DNA from: Ruminococcaceae bacterium UBA7212
GTDB taxonomy: Bacteria > Bacillota > Clostridia > Oscillospirales > Acutalibacteraceae
DNA length: 43,491 bases
Assembly (NCBI GenBank): GCA_002490525.1
Contig: DKUE01000031.1
Coordinates: forward strand, 6,386-49,876
Direction: 5' to 3'
Shown: positions 15,105-22,915 of the stretch, piece by piece
Numbering within the stretch: the stretch's first letter is position 1
Layout: each line of letters starts with the position of its first letter
Translations under genes and position numbers: made by a program
The notes under the pieces: generated by a model
The model's input: only the letters and a program-made list of their open reading frames with translations
The model's database searches: none
Told to the model about the DNA's origin: nothing

Positions 15105-16318
15105 TATTCTGCCCCCTTTACGTCTGTGTCCACCATGGCTTTGGGTGCAACATGCGCACCTTTGCCGACAGTGACGCCTGCGCCGACCACGGCTACGCCC
15201 CAGTCATCCAAATTTGCCATATCCTCAGGGCGTTCGCCGACCACGGCATTTGCGTCGACGACCGCGTTTTCGGCGACAATCGCATACTGCACAACCGCGC
15301 CCGATTTAATGACCGTGCCCGGCATGACAATGGAATCGCGCACAACCGCGCCTTCTTCCACCGTTACATTGTGGAACAGAATGGAGAAATCCAGTTCGCC
15401 GAACACCTGTGAACCTTCCCCAATCATGGAATTCTGTACGGTGGCACTGCCCGCGATGTAATGCGGCGGGGCGGTCGGTGTTTTGGAGTAAATTTTCCAT
15501 GTCGGGTCGGACAAATCTAAATCCACCTTCGGGTTTAAAAGGTCGAGATTCGCTTCCCACAGGCTGTCGATTGTGCCGACGTCCTTCCAATAGCCGTCAA
15601 ACAAATAGGCGTACATTTTTTCGCCGGCGTTGTGCATGGCGGGAATGACATCGTGACCGAAGTCGTTGGACGAATTCGGATTTGCCTCATCGTCAATCAG
15701 ATACTGCCGCAGCTTACTCCAAGTGAATATGTATACACCCATGGATGCCTTATTGCTGCGCGGATTTTTCGGCTTTTCCTCAAATTCCGTGATTTTGTTA
15801 TCCTCGTCCGTCAGCATTAAGCCGAAACGGGGTGCTTCCTCCCACGGGACCTCAAGCATGGCGATAGTGCAGGCGGCATCCTTTTCCTTGTGGTAATCCA
15901 GCATTTTGGAATAATCCATTTTGTAAATGTGGTCGCCGGAAAGAACCGCCACATATTCGGGATTGTAACGGTCAATAAACGTGATATTTTGATAAATCGC
16001 GTTTGCTGTGCCCTTATACCATTCCGAGCCCTTGATTTGCTGATACGGTGAGAGCACATGCACACCGCCGTTGGCGCGGTCCAAATCCCACGGCTGACCG
16101 TTACCGATGTAATCGTTCAGCTCCAGGGGTTGATACTGCGTCAGCACACCGACCGTAGAAATGCCCGAGTTCACACAGTTAGAAAGCGGGAAGTCGATGA
16201 TTCTGTATTTGCCGCCGTACGGAACGGCAGGCTTTGCAATGTTCTTGGTAAGAATACCTAAGCGGGAGCCCTGACCGCCCGCAAGCAGCATTGCAATACA
16301 CTCCATTTTGCGTGCCAT
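15104..16318 (-). CDS. glgC: Glucose-1-phosphate adenylyltransferase (ADP-glucose pyrophosphorylase)
   Basis: Makes ADP-glucose from ATP and glucose 1-phosphate, the committed step of glycogen synthesis. The 404-residue protein has the intact nucleotide loop CIAMLLAGGQGSRLGILTKNIAKPAVPYGGKYRIIDFPLSNCVNSGI (family signature across about 7-53), YKGTANAIYQNI, VLSGDHIYKMDY (metal-binding Asp), FEEKPKNP and the C-terminal hexapeptide-repeat beta-helix. Start 16318 follows GGAGG at 9 nt. It lies 48 nt after glgB and is coupled to glgD. Confidence 0.95.
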   Translation of the reverse strand: MARKMECIAMLLAGGQGSRLGILTKNIAKPAVPYGGKYRIIDFPLSNCVNSGISTVGVLTQYQPLELNDYIGNGQPWDLDRANGGVHVLSPYQQIKGSEWYKGTANAIYQNITFIDRYNPEYVAVLSGDHIYKMDYSKMLDYHKEKDAACTIAMLEVPWEEAPRFGLMLTDEDNKITEFEEKPKNPRSNKASMGVYIFTWSKLRQYLIDDEANPNSSNDFGHDVIPAMHNAGEKMYAYLFDGYWKDVGTIDSLWEANLDLLNPKVDLDLSDPTWKIYSKTPTAPPHYIAGSATVQNSMIGEGSQVFGELDFSILFHNVTVEEGAVVRDSIVMPGTVIKSGAVVQYAIVAENAVVDANAVVGERPEDMANLDDWGVAVVGAGVTVGKGAHVAPKAMVDTDVKGAE

Positions 16319-16366
16319 AAAGTGAATCCTCCTTCAAGGAAAATATTTTACATGGATTAAATAAGT

Positions 16367-18265
16367 TTACCTGGTTTTCTTTAAATAAATCGTCGAAAGC
16401 GGCGGCAAGTCCAAAGTAATGCTTTGTTCAAAGCCGTGCATGTTGATTGCCTCTGCTTTGATTTTTTCATGGTCGCCGCGCCCCTCACCGCCGAATTTTT
16501 TATCATCGGAATTGAAGAACACCTTATAATTGCCTTTTTTCGGTACACCGATTCGGTATTCTGTCCGCTCAACATTGGTGAAGTTGCAAACCGCAATTAC
16601 TTCTTTACCGTTTTCGTCTATGCGACGGAAAGCGATAACGGAGTTGTCTTTGTCATCTGAGGATATCCAGGAGAAGCCTTCCCACGAGTCGTCCACTTCC
16701 CAAAACGGTTTGGTCTTTTTATACAGAAGGTTGATTTCGCGGAAATAGGTTTGCAGTGCACGGTGTGCGGGATAATCCAGTAACAGCCAGTCCAGTCCCT
16801 GCGCGAAATTCCATTCGATAAACTGCCCGAATTCCTGCCCCATAAACATCAGCTTTTTGCCGGGGTGCGCCATCATATAACCGACAAACGCACGTACGCC
16901 CGCGAATTTTTCCTCATAAGTGCCGGGCATTTTGTCAATCAGAGATTTTTTACCGTGCACGACCTCGTCATGGGAAATCGGCAATACAAAGTTTTCGGAG
17001 AACGCATAGAACAGAGAAAAGGTAATGCAGTCGTGGTTATATTTTCGAAAGAAACCATCTAAGCTGAAATACCGAAGGATATCATTCATCCAACCCATAT
17101 TCCATTTGAAATTAAAGCCTAAGCCTCCCATAAATACAGGACGTGACACCATCGGCCAGGAAGTGCTTTCCTCGGCAATCATCAGCGCATGCGGGTGCTC
17201 GCGGAAGACGCTCTCATTCAGCTTTTGCAAAAACTCAACTGCTTCCAGATTTTCGCGTCCGCCGTTTTTATTGGGAATCCACTGCCCGTCATCGCGGTCA
17301 TAATCGAGATACAGCATCGATGCCACCGCGTCAATCCGCAACCCATCGATGTGATATTCACGCAGCCAGAAATCTGCACTGGACATCAAAAAGGAGCGAA
17401 CTTCCGGTCGCGCGTAATCAAATACACGTGTGCCCCAAGAATAATGCTCACCTTTTCTCGGGTCGGTATATTCATACAGCGGCGCACCGTCAAATTCGTA
17501 AAGACCGTTGGCATCCTTCGGAAAATGTGCAGGTACCCAATCAAGAATGACGCCTAAGCCTGCGTTGTGGCAGGTGTCTATCAGATATTTTAAATCTGCG
17601 GGTGTGCCGTAGCGTGAGGTTGCGGCAAAATAGCCTGTTACCTGATAGCCCCATGAGCCGTCAAACGGGTATTCCGTTAACGGCATAAATTCAATGTGCG
17701 TGTAGCCCATATTTTTGACGTAGGGCACCAATTCGTCGGCAAGTGCGCGGTAGGAATAGAAGTTACCGTCCTCGTATTGCTTCCACGAACCTGCATGCAT
17801 TTCGTAGATGTTGACGGGGGACTTGTAAATATTCTTTTTTTCTCTTGCCGCGAGCCATGTGCTGTCGGTCCATTCGTAGCAGTCTGCGACCTCATAGTAT
17901 TTGGTTGCCGTACCGGGACGGGTTTCCATGTGCACGCCGTAGGGGTCACTTTTCATAAACGATTTACCCGACTGCGATACAATATTATATTTGTAAGTGT
18001 CATACTGCTTGATGTTCGGAAGGGTCAGTTCCCAAACACCGCCGCTCTGCGGTACGGGCTGCATGGGCGCGGCAAGTGTGTCCCAATCGTTAAAATCCCC
18101 GACCACGCTGACAGAAACGGCTCTCGGCGCCCAAACACGGAAGCACACTCCGTCCGCCGTTTTGTGTGCACCGAAATAGTCGTAGGCGCGCGCATTACTG
18201 CCTTCGTGGAACAGATACAGCGGCACATCATGCGGGTTTTCCGCTGTTTTTGCTTTTTTCGGCAT
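16367..18265 (-). CDS. glgB: 1,4-alpha-glucan branching enzyme (GH13)
   Basis: Creates alpha-1,6 branches in glycogen. The 632-residue protein has an N-terminal CBM48-type domain (FGAHKTADGVCFRVWAPRAVSVSVVGDFNDWD near 29-60), a GH13 barrel with GYTHIEFMPLTEYPFDGSWGYQVTGYFA, GVILDWVPAHFPKD, the nucleophile in GLRIDAVASMLYLDY, the acid/base in LMIAEESTSWP, and PISHDEVVHGKKSL, then a C-terminal all-beta domain. It is the first gene of the glycogen operon. Its ribosome site is weak: AAAGG about 14 nt before the ATG. Confidence 0.95.
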   Translation of the reverse strand: MPKKAKTAENPHDVPLYLFHEGSNARAYDYFGAHKTADGVCFRVWAPRAVSVSVVGDFNDWDTLAAPMQPVPQSGGVWELTLPNIKQYDTYKYNIVSQSGKSFMKSDPYGVHMETRPGTATKYYEVADCYEWTDSTWLAAREKKNIYKSPVNIYEMHAGSWKQYEDGNFYSYRALADELVPYVKNMGYTHIEFMPLTEYPFDGSWGYQVTGYFAATSRYGTPADLKYLIDTCHNAGLGVILDWVPAHFPKDANGLYEFDGAPLYEYTDPRKGEHYSWGTRVFDYARPEVRSFLMSSADFWLREYHIDGLRIDAVASMLYLDYDRDDGQWIPNKNGGRENLEAVEFLQKLNESVFREHPHALMIAEESTSWPMVSRPVFMGGLGFNFKWNMGWMNDILRYFSLDGFFRKYNHDCITFSLFYAFSENFVLPISHDEVVHGKKSLIDKMPGTYEEKFAGVRAFVGYMMAHPGKKLMFMGQEFGQFIEWNFAQGLDWLLLDYPAHRALQTYFREINLLYKKTKPFWEVDDSWEGFSWISSDDKDNSVIAFRRIDENGKEVIAVCNFTNVERTEYRIGVPKKGNYKVFFNSDDKKFGGEGRGDHEKIKAEAINMHGFEQSITLDLPPLSTIYLKKTR

Positions 18266-18375
18266 AAAAATTCACATAGCCTTTCCGGCAACAAAGAATT
18301 TATAAATCATCACAGTATAGCCTTGCTGTTGCCGTACAAGGCATAATGCAGATATCTTCTTTTACCTTATATGGT

Positions 18376-18404
18376 ATTTTAGCAAACCCTTTTTTATTTT
18401 TCAA
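18376..18404 (-). promoter_or_regulatory. SigA-type promoter of the glycogen operon
   Basis: On the minus strand TTGAAA (18399-18404) and TAAAAT (18376-18381) are spaced by 17 bp. The predicted start near 18369 gives a leader of about 104 nt before glgB. No terminator or known riboswitch motif is evident in that leader. The flanking 18405-18555 holds no gene that can be supported. Confidence 0.7.
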
Positions 18405-18555
18405 GTGCTTTTTGACGATTTTATCAAAATTTTAAACAAACTTGCAATAAGCGTTTGTGCAGTTTGTTACAAAATTCGCGCGCGAATTGTGCAAAATCCA
18501 AAGTCACTGCCTATTTTTTCGGACAAAGTCGGCGAATTGCAGGCGGTTTTGTCTA

Positions 18556-18596
18556 ATAAAACAAAACCCGCAGGATACTGAAAAGTATCCTGCGGG
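18556..18596 (-). terminator. Intrinsic terminator of DUF1836-ybjQ
   Basis: Perfect 13-bp stem, 18567-18579 with 18584-18596, closed by a four-base loop and followed on the minus strand by TTTTGTTTTATT. It lies just past the YbjQ stop. Confidence 0.9.
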
Positions 18597-18611
18597 CGGG
18601 AGACGACGGTA

Positions 18612-18926
18612 TTATACAATTACAGCTGTACCTGCGGCGGTGACCATCAGCATATTGCCCTGCCCCAGTACCTCGTAGTCAATGTCAATTCCAATGACGG
18701 CGTTTGCACCCATCTGTTCAGCGCGCTGTGCCATTTCCCGAAGGGCAGACTCGCGAGCTTCAATCAATTCATCCTCATAAGAATTGGAACGTCCGCCGAA
18801 AAAGTTGGTTAAGCCTGCTGCTAAGTCCTTTACGAAGTTGACGCCTGCGACGACCTCGCCGCAAACCAGTCCCAAATAATTTTTAACGGGATAGCCCTCT
18901 ACCTGCGGTGTGGTTGTTAAAATCAT
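18612..18926 (-). CDS. YbjQ family protein (DUF74)
   Basis: A 104-residue small cytoplasmic protein of the YbjQ/UPF0145 family, annotated in databases as putative heavy-metal-binding from its fold. Visible features are the start MILTTTPQVEGYPVKNYLGLVCGEVVAGVNFVKDLAAGLTNFFGGRS, a helical segment YEDELIEARESALREMAQRAEQMGANAVIGI, and a C-terminal beta strand set DYEVLGQGNMLMVTAAGTAVIV. It forms pentamers in characterised folds; function unknown. Start 18926 is supported by the ATGA overlap with the upstream DUF1836 stop and by AAGGAGA 6 nt before; an ATG at 18932 abuts that site. Coupled to DUF1836. Confidence 0.9.
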   Translation of the reverse strand: MILTTTPQVEGYPVKNYLGLVCGEVVAGVNFVKDLAAGLTNFFGGRSNSYEDELIEARESALREMAQRAEQMGANAVIGIDIDYEVLGQGNMLMVTAAGTAVIV

Positions 18927-19516
18927 ATACATTCTCCTTTTTCTTTAATATCTTTGGCAAACAGAGCGTTGTACTCTGTATCCGCCTGTTTTTTGATTTC
19001 AGATGCGATAAAGCCCAGTACCATGCAAAGCACGGCACGGCGCAGCTTTTCACCTGCCTGCGGATTCGGCACGCGATAGTTGACCAGACGGCTGTCTATA
19101 ATCGAGGCAATGACCTCGCGGTCGGTGGAATGCATGCGGTCTGCCTCAAATATCACCGAGCACAGTAAACTGAACAATTCGCGGTCGGGAATAATGTCGT
19201 CGCTGCGGTCGTCCACACGGCCGTTTATGTATGCCATCAGCGCAATAATTTTTTCAAGCTGCATGGAATGACGAAGCATGTTGATAATCACAATGCGCAC
19301 AATCTGTGTTTCGCCGTACCGCTTGCCGGTCGGATTTTCCACCCAGCCGCGCTTTACCCAATTTTGAATGGTTGACCCCTCTAAACCTGTCAGTTCACGC
19401 AGTTGACTTAAGGTCAAGCCTTTTGTTACCGCCAAAACAGGCGATAAAACCGCAAACGCGTTTTGCTGTAGCCCTTCTGTCCACGGCAATGCGGTTCCGG
19501 GTACATTTTTTAACAT
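18923..19516 (-). CDS. DUF1836 domain-containing protein, MerR-like HTH
   Basis: A 197-residue protein of a family found mostly in Firmicutes. A helix-turn-helix-like segment is visible at about 35-70 (LTLSQLRELTGLEGSTIQNWVKRGWVENPTGKRYGETQIVRIVIINML), resembling the MerR/excisionase recognition helix and wing. It is followed by an all-helical region containing KIIALMAYINGRVDDRSDDIIPDRELFSLLCSVIFEADRM. It is likely a DNA-binding regulator; targets unknown. Start 19516 has GGAGAG at good spacing; an in-frame ATG at 19564 lies within the promoter. It sits first in a two-gene operon with ybjQ. Confidence 0.85.
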   Translation of the reverse strand: MLKNVPGTALPWTEGLQQNAFAVLSPVLAVTKGLTLSQLRELTGLEGSTIQNWVKRGWVENPTGKRYGETQIVRIVIINMLRHSMQLEKIIALMAYINGRVDDRSDDIIPDRELFSLLCSVIFEADRMHSTDREVIASIIDSRLVNYRVPNPQAGEKLRRAVLCMVLGFIASEIKKQADTEYNALFAKDIKEKGECI

Positions 19517-19546
19517 GGTTTTCTCTCCTTCTTTCATTGTGCATTG

Positions 19547-19575
19547 ATTGTACCACGGGTTCAAAAGAACTGCAA
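19547..19575 (-). promoter_or_regulatory. SigA-type promoter of DUF1836-ybjQ
   Basis: On the minus strand TTGCAG (19570-19575), a 17-bp spacer and TACAAT (19547-19552) with an upstream TGG extended -10. The predicted start is about 24 nt before the DUF1836 ATG. Confidence 0.8.
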
Positions 19576-19756
19576 CAGCGGTTTCGGACGGAAAACGGCA
19601 GATTTTTGCCGATTTTCGCCGATTTTTAATCGCATGGATATTTTTTCATAGGCACAATTCGTTTTTTGGAATTTTTTGGCGATTGTATAGAAAACGTATC
19701 TTGTACCGTGTAAGATTTTTCGCGTGCGGCTTAGCGGCGATAGAATGATGCATTTC

Positions 19757-20476
19757 TCACAATCGCGGTGTGCAAATTTCACAGAAAGCGGTATATACGG
19801 GCGACAGACTGTCGGCAAGCCAATCAGTGAAATCGGTTTCTGTGGCGCAGGGCTGTGTACAGGTTCGGCGGGGAAATACCGCCAAAACCGTATTTTGTGT
19901 ATTTGTCCGTGAGAGCAAAAGCTGTCCGCCGTGCAGTTTGGCAGTTTCAGCGGCATACCAAAGTCCGCCGCCCGTGCGGGCGCTTCCGCGCTGAAAAGCG
20001 CGAATCGGGAAGTCACCCGCGCAGGAGACGGCAAGCTGTACATATTGTTCTGTTTGCGAAGTGCCGATAAAAATATACCGTCCTTTTGCATACTGTACTG
20101 CGTTGGTCAGCAGGTTAAGTGCCGTCCACAGTACGGCGCGCGGACGGCAGACGGCAAAAACAGTTTGCGCATCCGTACAGTAAATGCGTTTGTTTTGTAT
20201 ATCGCACAAAAGGTCGCAGGCAAATGCAAGGTCCTCGCACAGTGCCGTCAAATCGACGGTCGCAGTCGGTTCGCCGGGATGCGGCGGCTGCGCATTTCGA
20301 AATCGGCGCAGCAGTGAAAGAGCCTCGCGGGTGAGCATGCCGATTTGCGGTTGTGCGGCGTGCATCCGCAAATCGTCAAAATAATCCTGTAACGCACCGC
20401 GCAGACCTTCGTCCTGCGGATTTTCGGAAAAAGCCGTCTGCATATTTTGCAGGCGGTGCAAAAAATCCTGCTCCAT
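19757..20476 (-). CDS. Orphan histidine-kinase-like ATPase (degenerate)
   Basis: A 239-residue soluble protein with a recognisable HATPase_c core. The N box is WTALNLLTNAVQYAKGRYIFIG (about 138-159), and GGGLWYAAETAKLHGGQLLLS (about 191-211) is the G2 box. The usual DxGxG box appears as SCAGDF, lacking the consensus. Ahead of it, LTREALSLLRRFRNAQ (about 51-66) sits where a DHp helix would be, but has no phospho-accepting His in an H-E/D context. There is no membrane segment, sensor or receiver domain, and no response regulator nearby. It could be an anti-sigma-type or accessory ATPase, or a decayed kinase. Start 20476 follows AAAGGAGAACC. It is a separate unit from DUF1836, which has its own promoter. 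Confidence 0.7.
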   Translation of the reverse strand: MEQDFLHRLQNMQTAFSENPQDEGLRGALQDYFDDLRMHAAQPQIGMLTREALSLLRRFRNAQPPHPGEPTATVDLTALCEDLAFACDLLCDIQNKRIYCTDAQTVFAVCRPRAVLWTALNLLTNAVQYAKGRYIFIGTSQTEQYVQLAVSCAGDFPIRAFQRGSARTGGGLWYAAETAKLHGGQLLLSRTNTQNTVLAVFPRRTCTQPCATETDFTDWLADSLSPVYTAFCEICTPRL

Positions 20477-20660
20477 AGGTTCTCCTTTCGGCGGATAGAT
20501 TCTGCTTTTATTATGGATAGAAAATCCCGAAATGTGCATAGAAAAAACGAAAAAATACAATACTATTGACTGTATTATCCTTTGGCGGGGTGCCTAGAGA
20601 GATTATTTTAGGCAGTCTGACAAACTTTTCACAACATGGTAGGTTTTCACAAGAAAGTTC

Positions 20661-20689
20661 TTGCAAAATTCGCAGATTCGTTATACAAT
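20661..20689 (+). promoter_or_regulatory. Probable SigA-type promoter of gap
   Basis: TTGCAA (20661-20666), 17 bp and TACAAT (20684-20689). The predicted start near 20696 gives a leader of about 38 nt. An inverted repeat TGCCTA/TAGGCA at 20591-20596 and 20609-20614 lies upstream and could be an operator; no CggR-type regulator is nearby. Confidence 0.6.
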
Positions 20690-20733
20690 GAGTATCGCAA
20701 AAAAATAAATTATTATTTTTGGAGGTAATCCCA

Positions 20734-21771
20734 ATGGCAGTTAAAGTTGCAATCAATGGTTTCGGCCGTATCGGCCGTCTCGCATTCAGACAGATGTTCG
20801 GCGCAGAAGGCTATGATGTCGTCGCAATCAACGACCTTACCAAGCCCTCCATGCTGGCACATCTTCTGAAGTATGACACCGCACAGGGCGGTTACTGCGG
20901 CAAAATCGGCGAAGGCGCACACACGGTTTCCGCGGACGATGAAGCAGGCACCATCACTGTAGACGGCAAAACCCTGAAAATTTATGCAGTTGCAAACGCA
21001 GCTGAGCTTCCCTGGGGCGAAATCGGCGTAGACGTTGTGCTTGAGTGCACAGGCTTCTACTGCTCCAAAGACAAGGCACAGGCACACATCACCGCAGGGG
21101 CTAAGAAAGTTGTTATTTCCGCGCCCGCAGGCAACGACCTTAAGACCATCGTTTACAGCGTAAACGAAAAAACCCTGACTGCGGATGACCAAATTATTTC
21201 TGCTGCATCCTGCACCACCAACTGCTTGGCGCCCATGGCGAAAGCCCTGAACGACTATGCACCGATCCAGAGCGGTATCATGAGCACCATTCACGCTTAC
21301 ACCGGCGACCAGATGATTCTGGACGGTCCACACAGAAAAGGCGACCTTCGCCGTGCACGTGCAGGCGCTGCAAACATCGTTCCCAACTCCACCGGTGCTG
21401 CAAAAGCAATCGGTTTGGTTATCCCCGAGCTCAACGGCAAACTCATCGGTTCTGCACAGCGCGTGCCCGTTCCGACCGGTTCTACCACCATCCTGACCGC
21501 AGTTGTCAAGGGTGCGGATGTGACTGTTGACGGCATCAACGCGGCGATGAAAGCGGCGGCTTCCGAGAGCTTCGGCTACAACGAAGACCCGATTGTTTCT
21601 TCCGATGTTATCGGCATGCGTTTCGGTTCTTTGTTCGATGCAACCCAAACCATGGTTTCCAAGATTGCGGACGACCTCTATGAGGTACAGGTTGTTTCTT
21701 GGTATGACAACGAGAACTCCTACACCAGCCAGATGGTCCGCACCATCAAATACTTCGCAGAGCTTGCGTAA
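20734..21771 (+). CDS. gap: Glyceraldehyde-3-phosphate dehydrogenase, type I
   Basis: Oxidises and phosphorylates glyceraldehyde 3-phosphate to 1,3-bisphosphoglycerate with NAD+ in glycolysis. The 345-residue protein shows VAINGFGRIGRLAFRQMF (NAD fold, about 4-21), the catalytic SAASCTTNCLAPMAKAL (Cys near 160), STIHAYTGDQMILDGPHRKGDLRRARAGAANIVPNSTGAAKAIG, and the C-terminal VVSWYDNENSYTSQMVRT. Start 20734 is chosen over TTG at 20719 because GGAGG lies at 20721-20725. Codon use is strongly biased, as expected for a highly expressed gene. Single-gene transcription unit with its own promoter and terminator. Confidence 0.97.
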   Translation: MAVKVAINGFGRIGRLAFRQMFGAEGYDVVAINDLTKPSMLAHLLKYDTAQGGYCGKIGEGAHTVSADDEAGTITVDGKTLKIYAVANAAELPWGEIGVDVVLECTGFYCSKDKAQAHITAGAKKVVISAPAGNDLKTIVYSVNEKTLTADDQIISAASCTTNCLAPMAKALNDYAPIQSGIMSTIHAYTGDQMILDGPHRKGDLRRARAGAANIVPNSTGAAKAIGLVIPELNGKLIGSAQRVPVPTGSTTILTAVVKGADVTVDGINAAMKAAASESFGYNEDPIVSSDVIGMRFGSLFDATQTMVSKIADDLYEVQVVSWYDNENSYTSQMVRTIKYFAELA

Positions 21772-21788
21772 GTAAAAGCAAATGTCAG

Positions 21789-21823
21789 CAGAGGTACGGC
21801 GAAAGCCGTGCCTCTGTTTTTTT
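21789..21823 (+). terminator. Intrinsic terminator of gap
   Basis: Twelve-bp stem (21789-21800 with 21805-21816, one G-U pair), GAAA loop, and T run 21817-21823. Confidence 0.92.
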
Positions 21824-21928
21824 GTACTTTATTTCGGCGTTTTGATATTTCGTCGGGAATTTTGATATATTTTTTCTAAAATCGGCTGTACAATCCAAAA
21901 TAGAAAATTTTATTTCGGGAGGTTTATT

Positions 21929-22915
21929 ATGGTCAGCCGTACAAAATATTTGTTAGATGATAAAACCGTCACACGCTTGTTTGCACATGCGGGCATTACG
22001 GGAATTACAAGCATTGCGCCGCTCGGTGCAGGTGAGTATAATGCCGTTTATGCGGTAAAAGCCGATAAGGACTATGTTTTAAAGGTCGCGCCTGCCGCCG
22101 ATACGCCGATTCTGACTTATGAAAAAGAGATGATGCAAAGCGAGGTATACTGGTATTCGCTGCTGCGGACGCAAACCGATATCCGTGTGCCCGAGGTATA
22201 TTTTGCGGATTCTTCCGAAACCTTGATTCCGACTGCGTATTTTATTATGGAAAAACTCAAAGGCACGCAAATGGATAAATTTCAAATGACTGCCGATGAA
22301 AAAACAGAATGTAACCGTAAGGTGGCGCAAATGGTTGCACAGCTGCACAAAATTCAGAATACCGAATTCGGATACATACAAAACGGATTGCACGGAGATT
22401 GGTATGCTGCGCTCAAAGGCATGATAGAAAATTTGATTCGCGATGCTGTGCATGTCGGCAAGAAGTCCCCGAAAGGCGAAAAACTGCTTGTCTATGCCCA
22501 AAAGTATGAAAGCATCTTGAAAGAGGTGCCCTGCACCATGGTGAATTATGACGCATGGATGCCGAATATGCTGTGTCGCCGATTGGATAACGGAGAAATT
22601 GAGATTGCGTGGATTGACCCCGAACGCAGTTTTTGGGGTGACAGGATGTTTGATTTTATTTGTCTGGAATTTCCGAAGCCGCTTTCGAAAAAAACGCTGT
22701 CCGTTTGCGCTTATAACGAGGTGAGCAGTCAGCCGATTCTGTGCAGCCGTGAAGAATGCATCCGTTTTGCGTTTGCCGAGGGGGTTATGGCGCTGATTCA
22801 AGAGGTCGAAAAATACTATCGCTATACGCCGCATCATTTCGGCTGGTGGCGGAATGTACTCAGCGCCGCAATACTGTATAAACAAGCGTTCCGAACCTTG
22901 GGGAACCCGCAATGA
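21929..22915 (+). CDS. APH-fold phosphotransferase family protein
   Basis: A 328-residue protein with the aminoglycoside/choline kinase fold. A glycine-rich GAGEYNAVYAV (about 32-42) and the lysine in DYVLKVAP (about 46-53) form the N-lobe; FIMEKLKG is the hinge. The catalytic loop reads MVNYDAWMPNMLC (about 199-211), where the normal HGDxxxxN is changed to N-Y-D-x-x-x-x-N, and the metal site is IAWIDPERSFWGDRMFDF. Asp and Asn are kept, so kinase activity remains plausible. Substrate unknown: antibiotics, sugars or choline are possible. It overlaps the MATE exporter by ATGA, suggesting joint function. GGGAGG precedes the ATG. Confidence 0.82.
   Translation: MVSRTKYLLDDKTVTRLFAHAGITGITSIAPLGAGEYNAVYAVKADKDYVLKVAPAADTPILTYEKEMMQSEVYWYSLLRTQTDIRVPEVYFADSSETLIPTAYFIMEKLKGTQMDKFQMTADEKTECNRKVAQMVAQLHKIQNTEFGYIQNGLHGDWYAALKGMIENLIRDAVHVGKKSPKGEKLLVYAQKYESILKEVPCTMVNYDAWMPNMLCRRLDNGEIEIAWIDPERSFWGDRMFDFICLEFPKPLSKKTLSVCAYNEVSSQPILCSREECIRFAFAEGVMALIQEVEKYYRYTPHHFGWWRNVLSAAILYKQAFRTLGNPQ

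Noticed and set aside
20713..21648. Open frame of 311 codons antisense to gap
   Set aside because: Exact antisense of a strongly codon-biased gap gene; no ribosome site or family; product is Cys/His-rich nonsense. A codon-usage shadow.
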